Below are positions 23,500 through 33,399 of a DNA stretch of 64,000 nt, one piece after another. The translations under genes and the position numbers were made by a program. This stretch comes from Epiperipatus broadwayi (Eukaryota > Onychophora > Udeonychophora > Euonychophora > Peripatidae), in the NCBI GenBank assembly GCA_028023455.1, contig JAQFVV010000457.1, forward strand, positions 492,205-556,204. The letters run 5' to 3'. Below the pieces are notes generated by a model that worked only from the letters and a program-made list of their open reading frames with translations, did no database searches and was not told the DNA's origin. Each line of letters starts with the position of its first letter. Within the stretch, counting starts at the first letter, position 1.

Positions 23500-26400
23500 T
23501 ATCATTTCATTCATTATCATCATTTTTAACTCTTATATCAATCCACTGCAGGATGAAGATCTCTCTAAGTTCTCTAGCTTCTTTTCACTACATCACCCCA
23601 GCATACTTCCTTATTTCATCCATCCATCTTACATGAGTTCTCTTTTTAGATCATTTACAATCTCTTGGAGTCCAATTTAAGATTTCAACTATCCATCTAT
23701 TATTGTCTCATCTAACAATATGGCCAGTCCATAATCAACTTTGGTCTATTAATTCTTTCAATGATGTCAATAACATGTTTGTTCTCTCACCTATCTATTT
23801 TGCTTTCAGTCTCTTGTTACTCCTATCATGCATCTTTCTATACTTCGTTGGGTGATTTGAAGTCTTTGTATTGCTCTTCTGTAAAGTGTTCAAGTCTCAG
23901 ATCATAAAACACATTTATTAAAAACCTTTCTTTTTAATTATATAGGAATATTTTTTTAATATTAAGTTATTTCTACCAAAAGCACTCCAACCAAGTTTAA
24001 TTCTGTGATTAATTTCATTCATTATGTTTCCAACTATAGTAATAATGTTACCAAGATATTTGTAGTTGTTAATTTCTTCTAACTCATCACTATCAATTTT
24101 ATTTTCTTCTTTTGAGAAAATCTGTTGAACATTACTTTAGCCTTTTTAACATTTACATTTAATCCTAATTTCTTACTTTCATCTGATAATTCTTGCAACA
24201 TTTTCAGAATCTCTAAAGCATTATTTGCAAGAACAACTACATTATGTGCAAAATCTAAATGATTTAAACAATCTCCATTTATTTAGTCCCTTAGCTTCCC
24301 ATTTTAATTCACAAAATACTTCTTGCAAAACTGTGTCAAAAGTTTTGGAGATATGGAGTCACCCTGAAGTATATCCTTCTCACTGTTAATTTTTTTAGTA
24401 TCATTATGTAATCAAATTGTTGCTATTGCATTTTTGTAAATATTCTTCAGAATATGACAGTATTCTGGGTCTATATCTTGATGATTCAATGCTTTAATCA
24501 CTGAAGAAATGTTTATAGAATCAAATGCCTTTTCATAATCTACAAATCCAAAGCATCATTTGTCCTGTTATAACTTCTCTCAATACCTGGATATGATCTA
24601 CTATACTAAAACCACTTTTAAATCCAGGTTTTTCTCTTGGTTGGTTAAAATCCAAAGTTCATTGTAAACATGTAATTATTTTGGTAAAAATTTTGTATAG
24701 AACTGATAAAAGACTTATAGGTCTGTAATTTCTAACATCTTCCCATCTTTTTTAAATGTTAATATTAATACTGCATTTCTTCAATAATCTGGTACATCTT
24801 TATTATTTAGGTATTTGGTATATAACTTTGACAAAAAATTTTCTATTTTTTGACCTGCTTCTTTTAAGATATTGATTATAATTTCATCATTATCTAGAGC
24901 TTTTCACTTTTTCATAAATTTAATTGCATGTCTTATTTCTTCATTTAAAATCCTGGGCAATTTGTTCTTTATTACTATATAATTCTTGATAGAACTCTTC
25001 TACTTCATGATGTCATCTCTTGTTTTAATAATAGTTCCATCTTTTTTTCTTAATGCAGAAATAAATTTCCTACCAATACCAAGATATTGTTTTAGACTCT
25101 TGAGACTTTTCTTTTCTTCTGTAGCTTTTTTTGCTAGAAATTATACTTTTTTATATCATTATCAATTCTTTTTCACACCATTTTACAAAATTCGAGATAT
25201 TCAATCTTTCTTCCATATGTCATAGCATCGGCCGGGACGCGAACTCACAACCATCTGCAACCAACTACTTGCTTGCAAGGCGGCTGTGATAACATCTGGG
25301 CTAACACCATCATTTTTATATATTTTCATATTTCTTTTTTTTTTTCATAAATTGTCTTGTCTCAGGAGAAATTTTACTGGTTAATTGCTACTTTTTTATA
25401 CCAGTTATCTTTGTTGCAGTTTTAAAAGTGTAACAGCTATCTTCGTATTGATTTCATTCATTTCTGAATCATGTTCAAAATCTGTTAATATTTGAAAACG
25501 ATATACAAGTTTTACATTTAAATTCATTGGAATGTTTCTGAACATTAGGAATATCAATTGTGAATATTATTTTTCTTAATAATTTTTGTCTTTCTAGTTT
25601 TGCAGTGATAATAATGCCATCAATAGATGCGACTCGTGTTTTTCTATCTCAAAAAAATGGACAAATTAATTTGCATACGCATTTGCATATTTTATTAGTT
25701 AGCAACATTATATCAATGATTTATAACTTATGTTGGCCATGAATATGAGGGAAAACCTCGAAAGTACTCGGCCGATTTAATTGTTTTGGTTTTTGCAGCT
25801 TCTTCGTCAGTGGGTAAATCGCTTTTATATGCTATTAATATGTATCTTACAGCTAATTGATGATTATTTCCTATGCTGGATTTATTAATAACATCACAAT
25901 CTTGAAATACATATTTTCCATGAGTCAAAATATAATCAAATTCTGTTGACCTTCATTTGGATGCTTCCATGTCCATTTCCATTTAACATTTTTCTCAAAA
26001 AAAAAAAAAAAAATTGCACAATGTAATGTTTTTCTATAAATTCCACATGTCTATGTCCTCTCTCATGTCTATTATCATAACCAAATTTAATTACAGCATT
26101 TTTCAGTTTTCAATTATTTACCATTTCTAACATTAAAGTCCCCCATGCCAGTTATAAAATGTTGTTTGGTTTGATCAAAAGTGTTTTGTACATCTACATA
26201 AAAATTTCTCTACTTCATCACAATAAAAACTTGCTGGGGCATAAACCTGAATTATTTGCATTTGATATTTGCTATTAAGTTGAATAACTAATTTTGACAT
26301 TCTATTCAATACCCCACTAATCTCCACAATGTTGTTCTATATTTTATTTGTAATGAATCCTACTCTTCTTGTACTTCTAATGTTTGTATCTTTATAGTAC

Positions 26401-26660
26401 AGTACGTGTCCACTTTTTAAATCAGTTGTCTCTTCACTTTTCTTTTAACTTCACAAAGCCCAATAATGTCCCATTTAATATTAGACAGATCTTTCAATTC
26501 TTGAAATCTTGCTTCACTTGAAGTACCTAAATAAAAGGCCATCATCAAATGGCAGCCTGAGTCCACAATCATGAGATTCTTAGCATCTTCCACCTTCGGT
26601 GACCAACAGTTGCCTTGGCTGACAACTTTAGACCTCCTGAGAATAAGGGTCATGATTTAT
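23500..26660 (-). mobile_element. RTE-type LINE, inactivated copy on the minus strand
   Basis: Reading from 26650 downwards the endonuclease start has 'LSNIKWDIIGLCEVKRK' (26430-26485). The RT follows with 'YTSGDSISPKLLTQF' near 24330-24375 (the G-x-RQGD-SPKLF block). Next come 'LDFAHNVVVLA' near 24225-24260, where the catalytic FADD has become FAHN, and the C-terminal 'HVRWMDEIRKYAGVM' (about 23600-23645) typical of RTE proteins. Frameshifts and internal stops are frequent. A poly-A run at 25999-26013 and a tRNA-like insertion at 25232-25310 interrupt it. The RT active-site change and the stops make it nonfunctional. Confidence 0.85.
25232..25310 (-). repeat. tRNA-like (SINE-type) insertion inside the RTE LINE
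   Basis: The minus strand reads a box A-like TTAGCCCAGATGTTATC, an anticodon-loop-like CTTGCAAG (TGC in the loop, as in tRNA-Ala) and a box B-like GGTTGTGAGTTCGCGTCCC. It is more GC-rich than the surrounding LINE. The arms do not close as a clean tRNA, so a tRNA-derived SINE head or tRNA pseudogene is likelier than a gene. Confidence 0.5.
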
Positions 26661-27033
26661 TTTTGTCTGTTATGATTATAAATATATATTAGAAAAAAAA
26701 ATCATTCACAGATTCATTTTGTCTTCAAGAAAATTCAATTGTATATCAGTTAGGCTATCAGGCAATTGAGAAGAAAGACTGGTATTTCTTGATCTTAAAC
26801 TTAGAGGAAAAACTCCCCACCTTGGCTAATTGTTGGTGAGCAACCCATCATGTTTGTATAGTATATGAATAATCTCATAATAATAACAGCTGCAGCCATG
26901 GAATGGACATTAGAAATTTGCCCCAATCAGTTCTTTCAAGGTTTCCAAAAGGTTCTTCTTTCAGCTAACAACAAATTTCTTTCTGCAGCTTTCAGTTCAT
27001 TATCCAACCCTATCTTTATATATATATATATTA

Positions 27034-27172
27034 GTAACAAAATTAAGTCATACATCACATGACTTAATTTTAAAAACTTGTATTGCAAATGTAATATAAT
27101 GAGCTTGCTAATAGCTCTAAACAAGCTTTTCCGATAAATGCCACAAGAGAAAGTATGTAAAAATCTTTATCT
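27034..27172. repeat. Dispersed direct repeat, copy 1
   Basis: Shares about 135 bp with 27451-27585, including AAGTCATACATCAC, ATAATGAGC, TGCTAATAGCTCTAAACAAG and CGATAAATG. AAGTCATACATCACATGACTT is partly palindromic. The part immediately to the right (27190-27230) carries a weak hammerhead-like string on the minus strand. Confidence 0.7.
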
Positions 27173-27450
27173 TGAATTACTCTTATCCTCAAACCAGTTT
27201 CAAGCTATTGGCTATCTTCAGTGAGGTGCTAGGATATTCAGACGCTATATCTAAAATATCAGCTCAAGCTCAGCATTTATCTAATAGTTAATTTAAGTAG
27301 AAGATCTGAAAATTTCAGACATTTATGTCTTCAAATCCAGTTATTTAACTTAAATAGTTATATAGGCCTGAACAAACTTCAGCTACACCATATATTAAAC
27401 AGCATTAGCAATATAATATTTCTAAAACCTCAAATGCCAAACTATTATAA

Positions 27451-27585
27451 TAACAAAATCAAGTCATACATCACGTGACTTAATTTAAAAAGCTTGTATC
27501 ACAAATGTAATATAATGAGCATGCTAATAGCTCTAAACAAGCTTTTTCGATAAATGTTGGAAGAGAAAGCATTTAAAAATCTCTC
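27451..27585. repeat. Dispersed direct repeat, copy 2
   Basis: Second copy of the 27034-27172 unit, about 417 bp downstream and in the same orientation, with scattered substitutions. It abuts the left end of the 3.2-kb inverted-repeat element. Confidence 0.7.
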
Positions 27586-27689
27586 TCTATATATTGAATT
27601 AAATGTTTTTATGGATATTATATGAGGAGATAATATCCATTAAATAGAGAAACACTCTAACTCTTGATGTTACTAAGAAATTATCAATT

Positions 27690-27790
27690 ATGAAGCTGGA
27701 AATATAGTACATATTTCTGCTTCACCTAGTGCCAATGTCATCAGCACTAGTCTGGGTTTGAACCCCACACCCATCTCATATTAGGTGGTA
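27690..27790 (-). repeat. tRNA-like SINE fragment with perfect hairpin
   Basis: The minus strand reads a box B-like GGGGTTCAAACCCAG followed by CTAGTGC-TGATGACATTG-GCACTAG, a perfect 7-bp hairpin. It is a tRNA-derived repeat distinct from the hammerhead family, despite the shared string CTGATGA. Confidence 0.5.
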
Positions 27791-28239
27791 GTATATTTAT
27801 AATTATTAATCTTTTGATTAATTTGTATTTTATGATTAACCAACCTTTTATAATAATTTATTTATTTATAATATTTGTAAAAATGTATATTGTGTTTATT
27901 TTATTAAATTGAATTGAATCCTAGATATCTATAAAATGTTACAAATATTTCAAATTCTTTAAAGTTTATTTTCTTCAATTAATCAGTTGGTAACATTTTA
28001 TATTTATCTTTTAATCAATGTACATTTGAGAATCAATTATTTAAACAATGTAAGATTTCTATGAAATGTTTTGTAAATTTCTACTTAGGTTTATGTCAAA
28101 TATAAGTTTGAAAGTCATTGTACCAAATTCCTAAAATTTTTCTGAATAAAATCTACATTTTTGTTAATCTAAACCTTAATTAAATAGATTTTGTTAGTAC
28201 AATGACTGATAAACTTAATATGCTTGTTGTTGTTTTTTT

Positions 28240-28660
28240 TTAATTAGCAAATCGACCCTTGGTGCATGTTCATGCAGAGTGATAGATTTTCCCTCCAAAG
28301 CAGGCTCCAACCTCAGAGAAACAGAGCGATTGCAATTGGCAGTTGTTACTGTAGATTTAATCCTGTAGATAAGACTAGAACACATAAATAGTGGAAAATT
28401 TAATGAATTATGGTTGAGTTTTATCTGAAGAGAGTAGTTTAGAGATATAGTACATCGTGCCTACAGAATGACGGGGTGAAAAGATCGGTCGTTTGCTTCT
28501 CAGAGGTCTGTTCCACCAGCTCATCCATGCCTTTCCGGTGCTTTAAACCTCTAGCCAGAGACTGTCTGTGTCGAGGAAGCCTGAAATGATCTGACTGTAT
28601 TAACTGCCTGTATTAACTGATTGATTCTGAGGTAACGTCCAATTCGCCGCAAGCCATTGA
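28240..28660. other. GC-richer, non-coding block
   Basis: The block has clearly higher G+C than its flanks, no long frame, and a short tandem CTGTATTAACTG repeat at 28597-28621. A donor-like CTGAG|gtaacg follows at 28632. It could be a noncoding exon or a structural part of the surrounding inverted-repeat element. Confidence 0.35.
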
Positions 28661-30616
28661 TTTTATTTTACTTGTTTTCAAAATCTATATTAATTTATAT
28701 TTTATATCTGTGTAATGTTTATACGGCTTGGTTTAAAATGCGTCTTTTAATTTTATTCAATTTAAAATAACAATTCTTATAAAATCTTACATTATTTTGA
28801 TGGGGCAAATTTAATTAATTTTTGTCGGTTTGTTTAGATTATTTGACTTACTGAAATTGCCAAACACAAAATTCAATGAGCTATTAACTTTCAATCCTTC
28901 CCCTGTTATTTTTTTTTTAACTTAAAAATCATTACAAGAGAATTACTTCCCGTAAATTAATTAATAGAAAGCTCATTTAGTTTTGTACATCATATATAAA
29001 TTTATTTGAATGATTGAAATTATTTTAAAAGTATCTTACTATTACCTCCAATTTAAAATAGCCCTGTAATTATTTCTGAAAGAATAAATAATTTTAGTGA
29101 ATCAATTAAGTAAAATTTATCATAGAATTTTATCAGTCTATATTTCATACATATATTTCATTTGTCAGAAAAATATTAAAATTATGATTTACAATTTATT
29201 AGTTTGATATTCAATGCCTGTCTATGTTAATTAAAACAGTCTTATTTTGTAATCTATTTAAGAACTTATTAATAAATGAAATATTTGTGAAGTGTGGAAA
29301 ACAATTTATATTTTAGTTAATTTCTTTTTTTATATATATTATATTTATGATTCATTCATTAGTGGACTAAGGTTTGTGGGGACTTTATATCGACGTCAGG
29401 GAACTGATTATTTTAATCAGGAATTCATTTAATAATTTTTTTAGTGATACACTATCTATTTATATATGTCTGAGGCATTATGTATTTATAGCTACAACCA
29501 ATCACTTATTATTATTATTTTGCTTTGCTAATCACCTCTTAGGACCTTCGGAATCTGACCAGTCCAACCTTTTACACTCCCTCATATGCACATCAAAATA
29601 TTATTATGATTATTTAGAGACATGTTTGGCTGGAGGGCTAGCATTTCTCATCATCTAGTTGTATTTACTAGGAAATTTTCTTTAGTAAAGCCACCCAGAG
29701 GTTCATATCAGACCTCATTTATTTTGTTGTAATCTATAATAGCATACTGCCTTTTTTTATCATTTTATATCTTTATTTAGCAAACCTGAAAGGCTCTCTG
29801 CCGTGGTGGCACGTCCTTCACAAACCAATTTCGTTAATTAATTAAATCTGACTATATAATTGTCAATTATTTATTTAAGAACTATTTTGCTTCCCACACT
29901 CATTATATACAAATGATTTTAAATGTAATAGTATTTTAAATGCACATCTTTCATATCTTGTAATGTATATAAAATAGATTTATTTATAATCTTTTAAAAG
30001 GGCTAATAATATTTTATTGCTGATTGGTTTTGGCTGACCAATTAACAAACTTTTACATTGTTTGTCAAAGCCGCATCAAAACGAATTAAATAAAATCACC
30101 AAGTTGTATAAACAAAGACTTAACTTATTTTGTACTAAATTCCTTAATAAATTCCTATAATGTTGTTATTTTAAATAAGCTTAGTTTGTCATCACTCCCA
30201 ATCTCCAAGGTTAATTAATCTATTTATTTAAATATTTCCTTGATTCTAATTCACTTCTTTATAATGTTGCCATAAAGAATTATCATTATTATGGTTCAAA
30301 CCATTAGTAATCGATCAAATCATATCTGTACCGTTTTGTAATTGTCAGAATCCATTAAATCATTGATTTTTCATATAAACCCTTTTATAATTTTGAGTCT
30401 CTATGTGAACCATGACCTCCAGCTGGGACAGAATAAAACCAAGCACTGCTAGTATCATCACAAACGTTATCCATTAGTCAGAGAGGCAATAGTTTAGGCA
30501 AATAGGTTAGGATTCATCCTTGTCCTGACATATGTATCTTGTGCATGGTTGGATTCAAGGTACTTTTGCTCAGATTATTGGTCTTGTTGAATGAATACAC
30601 GATTTTGACCGGCACA

Positions 30617-30768
30617 ATTACTACTAATTGACAATTCCCAAGGCAAAGCAAGTTTTTCTCATAATAGCTCTTTTGTTGGGGACACCTTTTGCTTTAAAGA
30701 CCCTGAACAAATGATCTATTATGAGAAAAACTTGTTTGCCTCATGAATTATCAATTAGTAATAATTGA
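30617..30768. repeat. Foldback repeat with about 50-bp arms
   Basis: The left arm (30620-30670) and right arm (30717-30768) are inverted copies, sharing AAGTTTTTCTCATAATAG and its reverse complement, with a loop of about 45 nt. It lies just inside the right end of the 3.2-kb element. Confidence 0.7.
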
Positions 30769-30839
30769 TAATGTTTTAGTAATCTCAAAAGTTAAAGTGT
30801 TTATCTATTTAATGGATATTATCTCCTCATATCTAACCA

Positions 30840-32290
30840 AATATATATATATTCAAAATTAACCCAAATTCGCAACTCAACTAGAGTAACTAAGAAAATA
30901 AACTCTAAAACACTACCAATAGTTTCACTGCTATAAGCAGTCTTCTCAAGTATAAAGAACTACAAAATAATAACATTCCCCACAATTCTACTTACTCCTG
31001 TCCACCCTTTAATATTAAAAGAACTTTTAAATAACTTCAGAATCATACATTTTTAACAATAAAATCTTTATTTTATTTTCTTGACTAGTCTGAATGAATT
31101 CTGAATTTGGGGTAATTTTGATTATTTATTGACTTAGTTTAGCTTTATCCCTTTAATGTTTATATATATACTCCAAAACAAATCAGAATATTCAAATTAA
31201 TATATTGATTTAATAATGTGGATAAGTGCTTTGGTATTATTTTACTTTATTGCATTCTAGTAGAGCCATCATTTATCTTTTTTTTTTCTTTTTTTTATCT
31301 ACATTAAGAGAAAACTTTTATTTGTATATATCAGTTTCTCACAAAAATTTAACTTCAGAAATATTTGCATCTAAACTGAAAATGAACCACAGTGCACGAT
31401 AAAGGAAGGATTTAAATTTTATAGTTGAAATATTCATATTGTTTTATAATTTCTCTTCCACTGTAAGCATGATAAACGCAAAGAATTATAAGAAAGTTTT
31501 TAGAAAAATTGAAAATGATTATTGAGAATAAATAAAATATTTCTCATATTATAAGCAAAATAATATAATTGAAACATTTTTTGGTGATTTTATTATAATA
31601 GTTTGGATTACAGTAAATAGAATAAAAGAAATTGTGGTCTTTATTTACCTGAGTTGAATATGTACTTGTTATTTATTAGTTTAAGTCTATTTTTGGGGGT
31701 AGTGTTGGAGAATGGCAAGAATTTGTTATCATTTGATTACATCATGTTTACATGTTGCCATATATGAAAGTAGATGTTAACAATATAATTGGCACATAGA
31801 TAGGAATAGTGATATAGTACATTCATGAAGTATGCATTATCTTATTACATGACTTCAATTATATGCAGTCCTATGAAAAATACAAACAAACAAACAAAAA
31901 TGTAAATAAGCAAACAAAATAAACCATTAAAATTTACAAACTTTATGATATTCAATCAGCCATTTTTTCTTCTGTGAGCACTGTACCCGAACATGCTTTT
32001 TTAAAAATAAAAAATAAAATATATATATATATAAATAAATTTTAATATATAAATAGCTTTTTTTTTTGTTTCAGAGTGCTATGTATGATGATATATATTA
32101 ATAAAATTTCTTTAGCTTTTATTGAAAACACATTACTTTATTTTTCCTTTATTATCCTTTCTGAATTTGATGTGCAGTGTTTTCCATAATAAAATATTTT
32201 CAATGCCCCTATTATGTTTCTACAAGACAAAAAAAATATTGAAAAAATAATATTGCTCAGAGCATAATTAATATCAACAAAAGTCAGACA
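30840..32290. other. No gene seen
   Basis: AT-rich DNA with poly-T at 31280-31300 and TA repeats near 32020; nothing assignable. Confidence 0.4.
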
Positions 32291-32339
32291 TTTTTTTGTT
32301 TATTTTAAAAAATAAAAAAATAAGATATTTAAATACAAG

Positions 32340-32700
32340 TATAATATATATACTTAAACTAGATGTAATTAAAGGGGATTTGAACCCAAATTTTCAAGCT
32401 CCCTTCAGTCATCCACTCTATTTTGTACAAATGATACACATGACCACATACCAGCACTCATCAGTTGGTATGGATCATCATCTCCCACATATAGATAATC
32501 GTGCATAGTTTACATTATAATAGCAATCTTCAAACTTTAATGGACATACTTCAATCTTCTCCACTCTCTTACTCTTCTGTTATCCATATCATTGAAAATC
32601 TGATGATAGCATGTTCAAAGCTCTGTTTTGCCAATTTTGTTGTCATACCCATGTCGACTGTGTCATTCTGATCCCTCATATATAGGACCTTAAAATCATT
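32340..32700 (-). mobile_element. Hammerhead/tRNA-like repeat, copy A (ribozyme deleted)
   Basis: The minus strand reads a leader (32510-32670, with ACAAAATTGGC and CATTAAAGTTTGAAGATTGC), then ACCAACTGATGAGTGCTGG at about 32472-32454. There it jumps directly to the cleavage-site side (TGGTCATGTGTAT), losing half of stem II, GAAA and the stem III hairpin. The tRNA-like part GGGTTCAAATCCCC follows near 32390-32376. A relic of the family defined by the copy at 33222. Confidence 0.65.
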
Positions 32701-32745
32701 TAAATACACAGAAGAGGGATGGACCGAACACAGGCTGAATCTGTA

Positions 32746-32960
32746 ATATTTAAATACAACTATAGTATATATACTTAAGCTATTTGTAAATAAAGGGGAT
32801 TTGAACCCAGGATTTCAAGTTCCCTTCAGTCATCCACTCTATCTTATACAACCGACACACATGGCCACATATATGTGAAAGAGATAAATGATCTCCAGTA
32901 TACATATTTCATGCTAAACCAGCACTCATCAGTTGGTCCAGATCAGCATCTCTCTCATGT
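32746..32960 (-). mobile_element. Hammerhead/tRNA-like repeat, copy B
   Basis: On the minus strand CTGATGA lies at 32932-32926, stem II GTGCTGGTTTAGCAT at 32925-32911 and GAAA at 32910-32907. The presumed cleavage triplet reads GUG instead of GUA, so H17 is G, which blocks hammerhead cleavage. The tRNA-Ser-like segment follows, with GTGGCCATGTGTGTCGG, AACTTGAAATCC and GGGTTCAAATCCCC. It is inverted relative to copy C and forms the left arm of a palindrome. Confidence 0.7.
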
Positions 32961-32999
32961 ATATATATATAATCATGTTGGTTTATTTTAAGATAACAG

Positions 33000-33180
33000 A
33001 TCTTCAAACTTTAATGGACAGGCTTCAATATTTTCCACTCTCCAATTTTTCAGCCACTCATAATGGCATATTGGGTATGATAACAAAATTGGCAAACAAG
33101 GGCTTTAACATGCCATTATGGATGGCCAAAGAGTTGAAGAGTAGAAAAGATTGAAGCCTATTCATTAAAGTTTGAAGATT
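33000..33180. repeat. Palindromic centre between hammerhead copies B and C
   Basis: CTTCAAACTTTAATGGACAG (33002-33021) and CACTCATAATGGCAT (33055-33069) recur inverted at 33106-33175 (ATGCCATTATGG, CATTAAAGTTTGAAG). The roughly 36-nt middle is unpaired. Together with copies B and C this makes an inverted-repeat element with arms of about 320 bp. Confidence 0.7.
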
Positions 33181-33221
33181 TGCTATTTCAATATAATCAG
33201 ATATTGATTATATATATGTAT

Positions 33222-33395
33222 GTGTCAAGGTTGATGATGTGGACCAACTGATGAGTGCTAGTTCAGCATGAAATACATATATTGGAGATCATTTATCTCT
33301 TTCACGTATATGTGGTCATGTGTATTGGTTATCTAAGATAGAGTATAACTGAAGGGAGTTTGAAAGTCTGAATTCAAATCCCCTATAATTAAAGA
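33222..33395 (+). mobile_element. Hammerhead/tRNA-like repeat, copy C (best preserved)
   Basis: A leader is followed by a complete hammerhead (33242-33330) and by a tRNA-Ser-like 3' part with TGGTCATGTGTATTGG as box A-like and GAATTCAAATCCCC as box B-like. The whole unit would be a SINE-like sequence whose RNA can cut itself. It is followed by AT-rich DNA. Similar pairing of a ribozyme with a polymerase III-type short repeat is known in the schistosome Sm-alpha family; similarity to that family here is in design, not shown by sequence. Confidence 0.7.
33242..33330 (+). ncRNA. Hammerhead ribozyme (type I), predicted intact
   Basis: Stem I pairs GACCAA (33242-33247) with UUGGUU (33325-33330). 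The core CUGAUGA is 33248-33254. Stem II is GUGCU/AGCAU with a 5-nt loop (33255-33269). GAAA is 33270-33273. Stem III pairs AUACAU (33273-33278) with AUGUGU (33318-33323) and encloses a further GAGAU/AUCUC hairpin. The triplet GUA (33322-33324) is an allowed NUH site, with cleavage expected after 33324. A nearby GUC (33315-33317) is an alternative site but fits stem I less well. All invariant core residues are present. Activity is not shown. Confidence 0.65.
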
Positions 33396-33399
33396 ATAG

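Larger units (their letters stand above)
27622..30830. mobile_element. 3.2-kb element with 69-bp terminal inverted repeats, transposase not recognised
   Basis: The left arm 27622-27690 and the inverted right arm 30762-30830 match over about 69 bp with roughly seven mismatches, starting ATGAGGAGATAATATCCATT in each. Flanks are AT/TA at both ends, compatible with a TA-type duplication but not proof. The interior has a tRNA-like repeat near the left arm, a GC-richer block at 28240-28660, and a foldback next to the right arm. I see no DDE, hAT or other transposase frame, so it is either non-autonomous or of an unfamiliar type. Confidence 0.6.

Noticed and set aside
27690-27790. CTGATGA...GAAATATG string considered a fifth hammerhead copy.
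   Set aside because: The string lies in a perfect CTAGTGC/GCACTAG hairpin; the interval between CTGATGA and GAAA does not close as stem II.
29374-29658. 94-codon plus-strand frame inside the 3.2-kb element.
   Set aside because: No domain, hydrophobic low-complexity composition and no splice signals; not enough to call a gene.
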